Of a stretch of 64,000 bases of DNA, positions 45,034-54,005 are shown piece after piece; position 1 is the stretch's first letter, and each line of letters starts with the position of its first letter. A program made the position numbers and the translations under genes. The DNA is taken from positions 62,001 through 126,000 of the forward strand of contig NZ_FMZF01000001.1 of assembly GCF_900102745.1 (NCBI RefSeq), in the 5' to 3' direction. The stretch comes from Geodermatophilus telluris. GTDB taxonomy: Bacteria; Actinomycetota; Actinomycetes; Mycobacteriales; Geodermatophilaceae. The notes under the pieces were generated by a model. The model was not told the DNA's origin. It worked only from the letters and a program-made list of their open reading frames with translations, and ran no database searches.

Positions 45034-46149
45034 GTGACCCGCGCGCTCGCGGTGCTGACCCTGCTGGCGCTGCTCACCGTCGCGGTCGAGTCCACCGACG
45101 ACCCGCACCCACTGCTCGCCGTCGCCCTCGGGACGACGTACGCCGCGCACGCCCTCGTCGCGCTGCCGTGGCTGTCCCGGCAGCCGGTCCCCCGCCGGTA
45201 CTGGCTCACCGCCGCGCACGTCTGCCTCCAACTGCCGCTGGGCGTGCTGCTGTTCGGCGCGGCGCACGCCGGCGTCGGGGCGACCCTGCTGCTGCTGGTG
45301 CTCGTGGCCCAGTGCGTGCTGCTGCTCCCCCTGCCCGGCGCCGCGCTCGTGACCCTCCTCGTCCCGCTGGTGCACCTGGGCATGGGCTGGGCCGACTTCG
45401 CCCGCAACGCCGTCGGCCTGCTCGGCGCCGCCGTCTTCACCGCCGTCGTCACCGCGCTGCTGGAGGAGGCCCAGCGAGCGCGGGCCGAGCTCGCGGAGGC
45501 CAACGAGCAGCTGCGCGGGCACGCCGCCCAGGCCGCGGAGCTGGCGACCACGCGGGAGCGCAACCGCCTCGCCCGCGACATCCACGACGGCCTCGGCCAC
45601 CACCTGACCGTCGTGCAGATGCAGGTGCAGGCCGCCCGCGCGGTGCTGCCCACCGACCCGGGCCGGGCCGACGCCGTGCTCGCCAAGGCCCAGCAGCAGG
45701 CGAGCGAGGCGCTGGCCGAGGTGCGCCGGTCGGTCGCGGCGCTGCGGGAGCACCCGGCGGCCCCGCCGCTGCGCGCCGCGCTGGAGACGCTGACCGAGGA
45801 GTCCGCGGCCGCCGGCGTCCCGGCGACCCTGGAGGTCCACGGCACCGAGCGGGAGCTGCCGGCGGAGACGTCGGAGTCGCTCTTCCGGTCGGCCCAGGAG
45901 GGGCTGACGAACGTCCGCAAGCACGCCTGCGCCACGAGCGCCCGGGTGGTGCTGACCTACGGCGGCGACGGCACGGTGCGGCTGGCGGTCCGCGACGACG
46001 GCCGGGGCCTGCCCGCCGCCGCGGGCGCCGGGGACGCGCCGACCTTCGGCCTGCTCGGGCTCCGGGAGCGTGCGGCGCGGGTCGGCGGGCGGGTGACGGT
46101 GGGGTCCTCCGGGTCCGGCACCGAGCTGCTCGTCGAGGTGCCGGGGTGA
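45034..46149 (+). CDS. Sensor histidine kinase (HisKA_3/NarL type)
   Basis: A 371-residue membrane sensor with about five helices (residues 3-142), a short coiled coil, and a HisKA_3 domain: RERNRLARDIHDGLGHHLTV with phospho-acceptor His184. The ATP domain has RSAQEGLTNVRKHA (N box) and VRDDGRGLP plus GLLGLRERAARVGG (G boxes). No extracellular sensor domain, so it probably senses within the membrane. GTG 45034 sits in a pair of GTGACC repeats. Coupled to its regulator. Confidence 0.93.
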   Translation: MTRALAVLTLLALLTVAVESTDDPHPLLAVALGTTYAAHALVALPWLSRQPVPRRYWLTAAHVCLQLPLGVLLFGAAHAGVGATLLLLVLVAQCVLLLPLPGAALVTLLVPLVHLGMGWADFARNAVGLLGAAVFTAVVTALLEEAQRARAELAEANEQLRGHAAQAAELATTRERNRLARDIHDGLGHHLTVVQMQVQAARAVLPTDPGRADAVLAKAQQQASEALAEVRRSVAALREHPAAPPLRAALETLTEESAAAGVPATLEVHGTERELPAETSESLFRSAQEGLTNVRKHACATSARVVLTYGGDGTVRLAVRDDGRGLPAAAGAGDAPTFGLLGLRERAARVGGRVTVGSSGSGTELLVEVPG

Positions 46150-46799
46150 GCGCCGTCCGGGTGCTGGTGGTCGACGACCAGGCGCTGTTCCGCGAGGCGC
46201 TGGTGACCCTGCTGGGCGCGCGGCCCGAGGTCGAGGTGGCCGGGGAGGCCGGGGACGGGCACGAGGCCCTGGTGCGGGCGGCCGGGCTGCGGCCCGACGT
46301 CGTCCTCATGGACCTGCACATGCCGGTCCTCGACGGCATCGGCGCGACCCGGCGGTTGCGCGTCGAGCAGCCCGGCGTCCGCGTGCTGGCGCTGACCACC
46401 TTCGACGACGACGAGGACGTGTTCGCGGCGCTCCGGGCCGGCGCCGTGGGCTACCTGCTCAAGGACGTGTCCGCCGACCGGCTCGTCGAGGCGGTGCTCG
46501 CCGCCGCCCGCGGGGAGTCGGTGCTGCAGCCGTCGGTGGCGGCCAAGGTCGTGGCCCGCCTCGCCCAGCTCGACGACGCCCCCCGGCCCCGGCCGCAGCC
46601 GCTGGTGGTGCCCCTGTCGGACCGCGAGCTCGCCGTCCTGCGGCTGGTGGCCGACGGGCGCAGCAACCGGGAGATCGCCGCGGCGCTGTTCCTGGCCGAG
46701 GGCACCGTCAAGAACCACGTGACCAACGTGCTGGGCAAGCTCGGCGCGCGCGACCGCACCCAGGCGGCGCTGCGCGCCCGCGCCCTCGACCTCCTCTGA
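46146..46799 (+). CDS. LuxR/NarL-type response regulator
   Basis: A 217-residue regulator. The receiver has acidic pair DD (10-11), phospho-acceptor D56 (VLMDLHMP), the Thr in LALTTFD and Lys in GYLLKDV; the LuxR-type helix-turn-helix is LSDRELAVLRLVADGRSNRE through EGTVKNHVTNVLGKL. Its GTG overlaps the kinase stop (GTGA). Likely target: the downstream 135-residue gene and itself (inference from repeats). Confidence 0.95.
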   Translation: MSAVRVLVVDDQALFREALVTLLGARPEVEVAGEAGDGHEALVRAAGLRPDVVLMDLHMPVLDGIGATRRLRVEQPGVRVLALTTFDDDEDVFAALRAGAVGYLLKDVSADRLVEAVLAAARGESVLQPSVAAKVVARLAQLDDAPRPRPQPLVVPLSDRELAVLRLVADGRSNREIAAALFLAEGTVKNHVTNVLGKLGARDRTQAALRARALDLL

Positions 46800-46880
46800 G
46801 CAGGGGTCACCCCGGACCGTGACCGGGGAGCGTGACCTCCGGCACCTGGCAGGGCCGTCGCCCGGCCCGACCCTCCCTGC

Positions 46881-47288
46881 ATGACCACGACGCAGACCCC
46901 ACCGCAGCACACCCGCGCCCGGCGCACCTGGCACCTGGTCCGCCACTACCTGGAGATGGTCGTCGCGATGCTCGTCGGCATGGTCGCGCTCGGCCCGCTC
47001 GAGCAGCTGGTCTGGCCCGGGCTGGACGACCGGGTGGACGTCCACGCGGTGGTCATGGCGACCAACATGGCGATCGGGATGGGCGCCTGGATGCGCGTCC
47101 GCGGGCACTCCTGGCCGGCGATCGCCGAGATGTCGGCGGCGATGTACGTGCCCTTCGCCGTCCTGCTGGTGCCCTTCTGGGCCGGCGCGCTCTCCGGCGA
47201 CACCCTGTTCACCGCCGGGCACCTGCTCATGCTGCCGGCCATGGCACTGGCCATGTGGTGGCGCCTCGACGAGTACGCCCACCACTGA
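46881..47288 (+). CDS. Uncharacterised Met-rich membrane protein downstream of the two-component system
   Basis: A 135-residue protein with a Thr/Arg-rich start and about four helices unusually rich in Met (LEMVVAMLVGMVALGP, HAVVMATNMAIGMGAWM, AEMSAAMYVPFAVLLVPFWAG, HLLMLPAMALAMWW). No family recognised. Intramembrane Met and His (HxxLM, VHAVVM) could contact a metal, but no known motif is seen. Same strand as the kinase/regulator, 81 bases on, with GTGACC repeats before it, so it may be their output. Confidence 0.78.
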   Translation: MTTTQTPPQHTRARRTWHLVRHYLEMVVAMLVGMVALGPLEQLVWPGLDDRVDVHAVVMATNMAIGMGAWMRVRGHSWPAIAEMSAAMYVPFAVLLVPFWAGALSGDTLFTAGHLLMLPAMALAMWWRLDEYAHH

Positions 47289-47294
47289 CGACCC

Positions 47295-47352
47295 GGTGGT
47301 GTGCGCCCGTGGCGTGTCCCGGTGAGGGGGTGCGCCGCGGGCGCACACCACC
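47295..47352. terminator. Long-loop inverted repeat between convergent genes
   Basis: A 15-base perfect repeat (47295-47309 and 47338-47352) with a 28-base loop fills the gap between two convergent stop codons (47288 and 47356). Likely a bidirectional terminator; the loop is long for that role. Confidence 0.55.
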
Positions 47353-47355
47353 CCG

Positions 47356-47922
47356 TCAGCGGTGGCGCCGCCACCACCGGCGAGGTGGCCCCGGCACCGG
47401 CTGCGCGGCGGACGGCGCCTCCGCGGCCCGGCGCTGGTAGGCGGTGAGCAGCTCGCGGAGCAGCCGCTCGTACTGCGCCCGGCCGAAGCGGAACCCGAGG
47501 AGGGGCCCGTACTCGTCCGGCGCGGGGGCGAACGGCTCGACGTCGTCCTGCCAGCCGACGTCACGCCACTCCACCGCGTCGTCCCCGACCCGGACCCGGG
47601 CACCGAGTGCCCGGCAGCTCAGGTCCTGGTCGACCGGGCACACGAGCAGCGCCACCCGGCCGTCCCGGAGGTCACCCGCCCCCTCGCCCAGGAGCGCCCG
47701 CAGGCCGGCCACGGCCGAGGACGGGTCCTCCGGCCACAGCCGGCTCATCTCGACCGGCAGGTCGGCCACGCCCCACCGGTCGGCCACCAGCCGCCGCAGC
47801 GGCACACCGTCGACCGTCCAGTCCTCGAACGCGGTCGGGCGCTCGTGCGGCCGACGGGCCGCCAGGTCGACGGTCGAGGTCGTGGCCGGAGCGACCCCCA
47901 GGACCTGCACGGCGCCGGCCAC
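47356..47922 (-). CDS. Uncharacterised protein after cimA
   Basis: A 188-residue protein beginning VAGAVQVLGVAPATTSTVDL, then FEDWTVDGVPLRRLVADRWG, a Cys-containing core (LLVCPVDQDLSCRALG), a strongly acidic/aromatic stretch (WRDVGWQDDVEPFAPAPDEYG) and an Arg/Trp-rich end (RRWWRRHR). No signal peptide or membrane helix. No family recognised. GTG 47922 lies five bases after the cimA stop, so it is cotranscribed with cimA. Confidence 0.7.
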   Translation of the reverse strand: MAGAVQVLGVAPATTSTVDLAARRPHERPTAFEDWTVDGVPLRRLVADRWGVADLPVEMSRLWPEDPSSAVAGLRALLGEGAGDLRDGRVALLVCPVDQDLSCRALGARVRVGDDAVEWRDVGWQDDVEPFAPAPDEYGPLLGFRFGRAQYERLLRELLTAYQRRAAEAPSAAQPVPGPPRRWWRRHR

Positions 47923-47927
47923 CGGGT

Positions 47928-49502
47928 TCAGCGGTGGCGGACGGCGTAGGTCAGGGCGTCGACCAGGGCGTGCCAGGAGGCCTCGACGATGTTGGCGTGC
48001 ACGCCGACGGTGGTCCACTCCCCCACGCCGTCGGTGGTGTCGACCAGGACGCGCGTGGTGGCGCCGGTGCCGCCCTTCCAGCCCAGGATGCGCACCTTGT
48101 AGTCGGCGAGCGAGACGTCGGCGAGCCGGGGGTGGCGGCTCACCAGCGCCTGGCGCAGCGCGTTGTCCAGGGCGTTGACCGGGCCGTTGCCCTCGGCGGT
48201 GCTGATGACCCGCTCCCCGTCGACGTGCACCTTGACGGTGGCCTCGCTGACCACGTCGCCGGTGCGGCTGTGCTCGACGGAGGTCTTGTAGCTCTCCAGC
48301 TCGAACAGCGGCGGCGGCGCCTCGGGCAGCGCGGCGCGCAGCAGCAGCTCGAAGGAGGCGTCGGCGGCCTCGAACGACCAGCCCTCGGCCTCGAGCACCT
48401 TCACCCGGTCGACCACCCGGCCCACGACGTCGCCGTGCCCGTCGAGGTCGACGCCGAGCTCGCGGCCCTTGAGCTCGACCGAGGCGCGGCCGGCCATCTC
48501 GGTGACCAGGATGCGCATGTCGTTGCCGACGACGGCCGGGTCGAGGTGGTTGTACAGCTCCGGGCTCACCTTGATCGCGCTGGCGTGCAGGCCCGCCTTG
48601 TGCGCGAACGCCGAGGCCCCGACGAAGGGCTGGTGGTCGTCGGGGGCGATGTTGGCCAGCTCGGCGATGGCGTGGCTGACCCGCTGCAGCTCGGGCAGGC
48701 ACCCGTCCGGGACGACGGGCAGGCCCATCTTCGTGACCAGGTTGGCCACCAGCGCGAAGGTGTCGGCGTTGCCCGCCCGCTCGCCGTAGCCGTTGGCGGT
48801 GCCCTGCACGTGGGTGACCCCCGCCTCGACGGCGGCCAGCGAGTTGGCCACCGCGCACCCGGTGTCGTCCTGGCAGTGGATGCCCAGCCGCCCGTCGACC
48901 CGTGACCGGACGTCGGCGACCACGCGGCCCACGCCCATCGGCAGCATGCCGCCGTTGGTGTCGCACAGGACGCCGACCTCGGCGCCGGCGTCGAACGCGG
49001 CCCGCAGCACCGCGACGCCGTGGTCGGGGTCGGCGGCGTAGCCGTCGAAGAAGTGCTCGCAGTCGACGAACACCCGCCGGCCGTGCGCCACCAGGTGCGC
49101 CACGGTGTCGGCGACCATCGCGAGGTTCTCCTCGAGGGTGGTCCGCAGCGCCTCGCGCACGTGCCGGACGTCGGACTTCGCGACCAGGCAGACCACCGGC
49201 GTCTCGGCGTCCAGCAGCGCCTGCACCTGCGGGTCGTCCTCGACGCGGACGCCGGCCCGGCGGGTGGAGCCGAACGCGACCAGCACCGCGTGCCGCAGCT
49301 TGAGCTCGGTGCGCGCCCGGGCGAAGAACTCGGTGTCCTTGGGCAGCGCCCCCGGCCAGCCGCCCTCGATGTAGCCGACGCCGATCTCGTCGAGCAGCCG
49401 AGCCACGGCCAGCTTGTCGGCGACGGAGAAGCTGATCCCCTCGCGCTGGGCGCCGTCGCGCAGGGTGGTGTCGAAGACGTGGAAGGAGGCGTCGGTGGCC
49501 AC
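47928..49502 (-). CDS. cimA: Citramalate synthase
   Basis: A 524-residue enzyme that makes citramalate from pyruvate and acetyl-CoA, a threonine-independent route to 2-oxobutyrate and isoleucine. It has the HMGL-like signature FDTTLRDGAQREGI (9-22), DTNGGMLPMGV, GTANGYGERAGNAD and a C-terminal LeuA-type dimer domain from about 385. It is clearly of the CimA rather than LeuA subfamily (length, DGAQREGISFS, C-terminal pattern). GTG 49502 has GGGAG upstream. A complete attenuator precedes it. Confidence 0.93.
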   Translation of the reverse strand: MATDASFHVFDTTLRDGAQREGISFSVADKLAVARLLDEIGVGYIEGGWPGALPKDTEFFARARTELKLRHAVLVAFGSTRRAGVRVEDDPQVQALLDAETPVVCLVAKSDVRHVREALRTTLEENLAMVADTVAHLVAHGRRVFVDCEHFFDGYAADPDHGVAVLRAAFDAGAEVGVLCDTNGGMLPMGVGRVVADVRSRVDGRLGIHCQDDTGCAVANSLAAVEAGVTHVQGTANGYGERAGNADTFALVANLVTKMGLPVVPDGCLPELQRVSHAIAELANIAPDDHQPFVGASAFAHKAGLHASAIKVSPELYNHLDPAVVGNDMRILVTEMAGRASVELKGRELGVDLDGHGDVVGRVVDRVKVLEAEGWSFEAADASFELLLRAALPEAPPPLFELESYKTSVEHSRTGDVVSEATVKVHVDGERVISTAEGNGPVNALDNALRQALVSRHPRLADVSLADYKVRILGWKGGTGATTRVLVDTTDGVGEWTTVGVHANIVEASWHALVDALTYAVRHR

Positions 49503-49549
49503 GGGTGCTCCCGGGTGGTCGACGGCGACCGGTGCCCCTCACACGAAGA

Positions 49550-49573
49550 AGACCCCCCGGGTACGGAGGGTCT
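49550..49573 (-). terminator. Intrinsic terminator of the cimA attenuator
   Basis: On the cimA-sense RNA, AGACCCTCCG (49573-49564) pairs with CGGGGGGTCT (49559-49550) as a 10-base stem with one G-U pair and a 4-base loop, followed by TTCTTCG. It lies between the leader peptide and the cimA start and would stop transcription before the gene. Confidence 0.75.
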
Positions 49574-49601
49574 GCGCGCGGTCGGGGTGCGGACCGCGCG
49601 C
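49574..49601 (-). promoter_or_regulatory. First hairpin of the cimA attenuator
   Basis: A 10-base perfect stem (49592-49601 with 49574-49583), 8-base loop. Its 5' arm on the RNA begins with the last base of the leader stop codon, so a ribosome at the stop would mask it. It ends exactly where the terminator begins. The loop ACCCC could instead pair with the G-run of the terminator, one possible antiterminator (inference). Confidence 0.7.
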
Positions 49602-49636
49602 TAGTCGATGATGAGGGTGGTGCCGGACAGGTGCAT
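49601..49636 (-). CDS. Leader peptide of the cimA attenuator (11 residues)
   Basis: ATG-start reading frame encoding MHLSGTTLIID and ending in TAG. It holds Leu, Thr-Thr, then Leu-Ile-Ile, the amino acids tied to the isoleucine/leucine pathway that cimA feeds. A -10 box TACACT ends nine bases before the ATG, so the transcript probably starts at or near the ATG (leaderless). Stalling at the Leu-Ile-Ile codons during starvation would alter the hairpins downstream. Length and ending match the ilvB leader exactly. Confidence 0.75.
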   Translation of the reverse strand: MHLSGTTLIID

Positions 49637-49644
49637 CGCCCGGG

Positions 49645-49650
49645 AGTGTA
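49645..49650 (-). promoter_or_regulatory. -10 box for the cimA leader
   Basis: TACACT on the minus strand at 49650-49645, a good TANNNT match. No strong -35 is visible. Predicted start near 49638-49636, coinciding with the leader ATG. It lies between the leuB terminator and the leader. Confidence 0.5.
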
Positions 49651-49675
49651 GCCCCGGTCACCGGCCTCACCCGGC

Positions 49676-49713
49676 GGTGCCCGACCTCACCGCGCGGTGC
49701 GAGGTCGGGCACC
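49676..49713 (-). terminator. Terminator after leuB
   Basis: A 13-base perfect stem (49676-49688 and 49701-49713) with a 12-base loop, 21 bases after the leuB stop. It separates the serA-leuB transcript from the cimA attenuator. Confidence 0.75.
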
Positions 49714-49733
49714 ACGGGATGCGGTCCGGTTGC

Positions 49734-50756
49734 TCAGCCGCCGGCGAGGGCGGCCAGGCGGTCGCCGACCTCCGCCGTCCGCACCGGCTGCTGCGGGTCG
49801 CGGGTGGACAGGTCGAAGGCGACCGCGGCGTTGACCTTGCGGGCCTGGTCGGCGCGGCCGAGGTGCTCGAGCAGCAGCGCGACCGACAGCACGGTGGCGG
49901 TCGGGTCGGCGACCCCCCGCCCGGCGATGTCGGGCGCCGATCCGTGCACCGGCTCGAACATCGAGGGGTTGGTGCCCGAGGCGTCGAGGTTGCCGCTGGC
50001 GGCCAGCCCGATGCCGCCGGTCACCGCCGCCGCGACGTCGGTGACGATGTCGCCGAAGAGGTTGTCGGTGACGATGACGTCGTAGCGGCCCGGGTCGGTG
50101 ATGAAGAACATCGAGGCCGCGTCGACGTGCTGGTAGGCGACCGTGACCTCGGGGAACTCCGCGCCGACCTCCTCGACCGTGCGCGACCACAGCGACCCGG
50201 CGTGGGTGAGCACGTTGGTCTTGTGGATCAGCGTCAGGTGCCGGCGCGGGCGGGCGGTGGCCCGCTCGAAGGCGTACCGCACGACCCGCTCGACGCCGAA
50301 GGCGGTGTTGAGGCTGACCTCGGTGGCCACCTCGTGCGGGGTGTCGCGGCGCAGCACCCCGCCGTTGCCGACGTAGGGGCCCTCGGTGCCCTCGCGGACG
50401 CACAGCATGTCGATCTCGCCGGGGTCGGCCAGCGGGCTGCGCACGCCGTCGTAGAGCTTGGCCGGGCGCAGGTTGACGTGGTGGTCGAGCTCGAAGCGCA
50501 GCCGCAGCAGCAGCCCGCGCTCGAGGATGCCCGGCGGCACGCCGGGGTCGCCGATCGCGCCGAGCAGGATCGCGTCGTGGCCGCGCAGCTCGTCGAGCAC
50601 CGAGTCCGGCAGCAGCTCGCCGGTGCGCTGCCAGCGGGTGGCGCCCAGGTCGTACTCCGTGGTCTCGAGGTCGGGGACGACCCCGCCCAGGACCTTGAGA
50701 CCCTCGGCGACCACCTCGGGGCCGATGCCGTCTCCCGCGATCACTGCCAGGCGCAT
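49734..50756 (-). CDS. leuB: 3-isopropylmalate dehydrogenase
   Basis: A 340-residue NAD+-dependent beta-decarboxylating dehydrogenase. [16 protein letters not shown] at the start, [38 protein letters not shown] and the family signature [23 protein letters not shown] with [16 protein letters not shown]. It is the short actinobacterial type. ATG 50756 lies 15 bases after the serA stop. It would oxidise both 3-isopropylmalate and, with CimA products, 3-methylmalate. Confidence 0.96.
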   Translation of the reverse strand: MRLAVIAGDGIGPEVVAEGLKVLGGVVPDLETTEYDLGATRWQRTGELLPDSVLDELRGHDAILLGAIGDPGVPPGILERGLLLRLRFELDHHVNLRPAKLYDGVRSPLADPGEIDMLCVREGTEGPYVGNGGVLRRDTPHEVATEVSLNTAFGVERVVRYAFERATARPRRHLTLIHKTNVLTHAGSLWSRTVEEVGAEFPEVTVAYQHVDAASMFFITDPGRYDVIVTDNLFGDIVTDVAAAVTGGIGLAASGNLDASGTNPSMFEPVHGSAPDIAGRGVADPTATVLSVALLLEHLGRADQARKVNAAVAFDLSTRDPQQPVRTAEVGDRLAALAGG

Positions 50757-50771
50757 GGCGACGACCCTAGG

Positions 50772-52373
50772 TCAGCGGGGGTCGAGGTCGGCGCTGCGGG
50801 CCTCGCGCGCGCCGATGCGGCCGGCGATGTCGGTGAGCAGGTCGGCCGGTACCGGGCTGTCGACGGTGACGGCCATGAGCGCCTCGCCGCCGCGGGTGGT
50901 GCGGCTGACCTGCGCGCCGGCGATGTTGACGCCGGCCTCCCCGAGCGCCGCCCCGACCGTGCCGACGACGCCGGGCCGGTCGGTGTAGACGAAGAACAGC
51001 AGGTGGCCGGAGAGGTCGAGGTCCATGTCGAAGCCGTCGACCTCGACCAGCTTGGGCACCTGGTTCTTGCCGAACAGGGTGCCGGAGACGGCGATCTCGC
51101 GGCCGTCGGCCATCGCGCCGCGCACCCGGACCAGGTTGCGGTAGTCGGGGCTGTCCAGGTCGCTGGTGAGCGCGACCTCGAGGCCCCGCTGCCCGGCGAG
51201 CAGCGGGGCGTTGACGTAGGTGACCTGCTCCTCCACGACGTCGGAGAAGACGCCCTTGAGCACGGCCAGCTGCAGCACCGAGTCGTCGAACTCGGCGAGC
51301 TTGCCGTGCACCTCGACGGTCACCGACTGCGCCAGCCCGCCGGCGACCGCGGTGAACACGGTGCCCAGCTTCTCCGCCAGCGGCAGCCCGGGACGGACGT
51401 CCTCGGCGACGACGCCGCCGGCCTGCACGTTGACCGCGTCCGGGACGAACTCGCCCTGCAGGGCCAGGCGCACCGAGTGGGCGACGGCGGTGCCGGCCTT
51501 GTCCTGCGCCTCCGTCGTCGAGGCGCCCAGGTGCGGGGTGACCACGGTGTTCGGCAGGCCGAACAGGGGGCTGTCGGTGCAGGGCTCCCGCGCGAAGACG
51601 TCCACGCCGGCCGCGCCGACCTGGCCCGACCGCAGCGCGTCGGCGAGCGCTGCCTCGTCGACCAGCCCCCCGCGGGCGGCGTTGACGACGATCACGCCGC
51701 GCTTGGTGGTGGCCAGCTCCGCGGCCCCGATGAGCCCGAGGGTCTCCGGGGTCCTGGGCAGGTGGATGGTGAGGAAGTCGGCCTCGCGGAGCAGCTCCTC
51801 CAGCGACACCATCCGCACACCGAGCTGGGCGGCGCGGCCGGGCTGGATGTAGGGGTCGTAGGCGATCAGCGTGGTGTCGAAGGCGGCCAGCCGCTGGGCC
51901 ACCAGCTGGCCGATGCGGCCGAGGCCGACGACTCCGACCACCTTGCCGGCGACCTCGACGCCGGTGAACTGCGACCGCTTCCAGGCGCCCTCGCGCAGCG
52001 ACGCGTCGGCGGCCGGGATCTGGCGGGCGGCGGCCAGCAGCAGGGCGACGGCGTGCTCGGCGGCGCTGACGATGTTCGACGTCGGTGCGTTGACGACCAT
52101 GACGCCGCGCTCGGTGGCCGCGGCGACGTCGACGTTGTCCAGGCCGATGCCGGCGCGGGCGACCACCTTGAGGCCCGGTGCCGCGGCGAGCGCCTCGGCG
52201 TCGATCTGCGTGGCGCTGCGGACCAGGACCGCGGCCGCGTCCGCCAGTGCCGGCAGCAGGGCGGACCGGTCGGTCCCGTCGACGTGCCGGATCTCGACGT
52301 CGTCACCGAGCACCTCGAGCACGCTGGGGGCCAGCTGCTCGGCGATCAGGACGACGGGAGCGCTCTGGGTCAC
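50772..52373 (-). CDS. serA: D-3-phosphoglycerate dehydrogenase
   Basis: A 533-residue enzyme for the first step of serine synthesis. NAD domain [53 protein letters not shown] and catalytic His in [12 protein letters not shown]; then the allosteric ASB domain (about 320-455) and a C-terminal ACT domain ([20 protein letters not shown]) for serine feedback. This long form is typical of actinobacteria. GTG 52373; it diverges from a Gln-rich membrane gene. Confidence 0.96.
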   Translation of the reverse strand: MTQSAPVVLIAEQLAPSVLEVLGDDVEIRHVDGTDRSALLPALADAAAVLVRSATQIDAEALAAAPGLKVVARAGIGLDNVDVAAATERGVMVVNAPTSNIVSAAEHAVALLLAAARQIPAADASLREGAWKRSQFTGVEVAGKVVGVVGLGRIGQLVAQRLAAFDTTLIAYDPYIQPGRAAQLGVRMVSLEELLREADFLTIHLPRTPETLGLIGAAELATTKRGVIVVNAARGGLVDEAALADALRSGQVGAAGVDVFAREPCTDSPLFGLPNTVVTPHLGASTTEAQDKAGTAVAHSVRLALQGEFVPDAVNVQAGGVVAEDVRPGLPLAEKLGTVFTAVAGGLAQSVTVEVHGKLAEFDDSVLQLAVLKGVFSDVVEEQVTYVNAPLLAGQRGLEVALTSDLDSPDYRNLVRVRGAMADGREIAVSGTLFGKNQVPKLVEVDGFDMDLDLSGHLLFFVYTDRPGVVGTVGAALGEAGVNIAGAQVSRTTRGGEALMAVTVDSPVPADLLTDIAGRIGAREARSADLDPR

Positions 52374-52450
52374 GGGATCACAGCCTAGGGACGGCCGGGG
52401 CCGCTCCCCTCCTCCGCCCCGCGCCCCACGGCCGGTCACGGGCCGGAAAC

Positions 52451-52477
52451 GCGGTGTCCCAGGAGCCACGACACCGC
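52451..52477. promoter_or_regulatory. Inverted repeat in the serA divergent gap
   Basis: GCGGTGTC, eleven bases, GACACCGC in the 199-base gap between serA and the Gln-rich membrane gene. Position (78 bases from serA, 96 from the other gene) suits an operator. No regulator is tied to it. The rest of the gap holds no gene. Confidence 0.3.
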
Positions 52478-52572
52478 CCCGGCCGGGTAGGACGTGGTTG
52501 CCGACGCCGACGACGTCCCACCATCCTGGCGGCCAGCAGCGCCGGCACCGGCCGACGCGTCCGGAGGGGACC

Positions 52573-53460
52573 ATGACCGACTTCAGCAAGGACCCGGGCT
52601 CGGGCAGCCCGGGCGGCGCCAGCCCGTACGGCCAGGGTCAGGAGGGCCAGGAGGGCCAGCGGTCCGGGCAGCCGGGGGGGTACGGGCAGCCCGGCCAGTA
52701 CGGCACCACGCCCTACGGCCAGCAGCAGGGCTACGGCCAGCAGGGCTACGGCCAGCAGGGCTACGGCCAGCAGGGCAGCGGCGAGCAGGGCAGCGGCCAG
52801 CAGCCGTACGCGCAGCCCCAGCAGGGGTACGGCCAGCAGTACGGCACCACGCCGTACGGCCAGCAGGGGTACGGCCAGCAGGGCTACGGCCAGCAGGGAT
52901 ACGGCCAGCAGCAGGGCTACGGCACCGAGCAGTACGGCCAGCAGTACGGCGGCTACGCGCAGTCCTACGGGCAGTACGGCCAGGGCGCGGTGCCGGCCAA
53001 GCCCGGCGGCGTGGTGACCGCCGCCGTCCTCGGGTTCGTCCTCGGGGCGATCGGCGTGCTGATCAGCCTCGTGCTCCTCTTCGCCGGGGCCGTGTTCAGC
53101 GGCGCGGGCGACGACCTGGACCAGGAGATCCCGGGCTTCGGCCCGGTCGCCGGCGCGTTCGGCGGCGTGGTCCTGGTGATCGGCCTGCTGGCGCTCGTCT
53201 GGACCGTCATCACCCTCTGGGGCTCGGTGTGGGCGCTGACCGGGCGCAGCCGCGTGATGCTGCTCGTCGGCGGCTCGATCGCGCTGGTGTTCACCCTGAT
53301 CGGCCTGATCGGCAACCTGTCCGACGCCGACACGGCCGGCGCGGGCGGCATCATCACCAGCCTGCTGTTCTTCCTGGCGGCCCTGGCGATCGTCGTCCTG
53401 CTGTCGCTGCGGCCGGCGGCGGCCTACTTCGCCGCGCACCGCGCCCGTCGCGGCCGCTGA
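52573..53460 (+). CDS. Gln/Gly/Tyr-rich membrane protein 1
   Basis: A 295-residue protein. Residues 30-135 are low-complexity repeats of the type YGQQGYGQQ with nearly no charge, resembling prion-like or elastin-like sequences. A C-terminal module of four helices follows ([79 protein letters not shown]). ATG 52573 has GGAGGGG upstream. No enzyme motif. It starts a run of three related membrane genes. Confidence 0.88.
   Translation: MTDFSKDPGSGSPGGASPYGQGQEGQEGQRSGQPGGYGQPGQYGTTPYGQQQGYGQQGYGQQGYGQQGSGEQGSGQQPYAQPQQGYGQQYGTTPYGQQGYGQQGYGQQGYGQQQGYGTEQYGQQYGGYAQSYGQYGQGAVPAKPGGVVTAAVLGFVLGAIGVLISLVLLFAGAVFSGAGDDLDQEIPGFGPVAGAFGGVVLVIGLLALVWTVITLWGSVWALTGRSRVMLLVGGSIALVFTLIGLIGNLSDADTAGAGGIITSLLFFLAALAIVVLLSLRPAAAYFAAHRARRGR
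52675..52975 (+). repeat. Tandem coding repeats (YGQQ) in membrane protein 1
   Basis: Short imperfect DNA repeats around TACGGCCAGCAGGGC, about 15 bases each, encode the Gln/Gly/Tyr repeats. One longer block ([10 protein letters not shown]) occurs twice. Such tracts are prone to slippage, so repeat number may vary between strains. Confidence 0.85.
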
Positions 53461-53463
53461 CCC

Positions 53464-53895
53464 GTGTCGGGCGGCAGCACCCCGGAGCCGGTGCCGCCGG
53501 CCTCCGCGGGTCCGCGCGTCCCGCGCCCGGCCGCGGTGTCGGCGGCGGCCGGGCTCGGGTTCGTGCTGGGGGCCTACGCCCTGATGTACTCGCTGGCGCT
53601 GTTCACGGCGGCCACCCGCGTCGCCTTCTACGCCGTCTTCGGTGCCGTGTACCTGGGCATCGCCGTCCTCTGCCTCTGGGGCGGTGTCCAGGTGGTGACC
53701 CGCCGGTGCAGCCGGCTGCTCACGGCCGGCAGCGTGCTGATCGCGTCGCTCGGCGCCCTGGGCATCGTCTCGGCCCTGGCCACCGGGGTGTTCAGCCTCT
53801 GGCTGGTCGTCCTCGTGGGCCTCGGCGTGGGCGTCGTCGTGCTGCTCCGCCGGCCGGCGTCCCGCGAGTACCTCGCCTCCGGCGCCGGCCACTGA
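53464..53895 (+). CDS. Four-helix membrane protein following protein 1
   Basis: A 143-residue protein: Pro/Ser-rich start, then helices at about 25-47, 52-72, 85-105 and 108-127. The GTG start is three bases after the previous stop, implying cotranscription. It lacks Gln-rich repeats but its helices resemble the membrane part of protein 1 in size and Ala/Gly/Val content. Function unknown. Confidence 0.8.
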   Translation: MSGGSTPEPVPPASAGPRVPRPAAVSAAAGLGFVLGAYALMYSLALFTAATRVAFYAVFGAVYLGIAVLCLWGGVQVVTRRCSRLLTAGSVLIASLGALGIVSALATGVFSLWLVVLVGLGVGVVVLLRRPASREYLASGAGH

Positions 53896-54005
53896 CCCAC
53901 CCCACCCCGGTGGAGGTCCGCTCGTCGTGGCGGGCCCCCACCGGCGCGTCCCCCACCTAGACTCCGCCGCCGGCGCCGACGCGCCGCGACACCACGGGAG
54001 GAACC

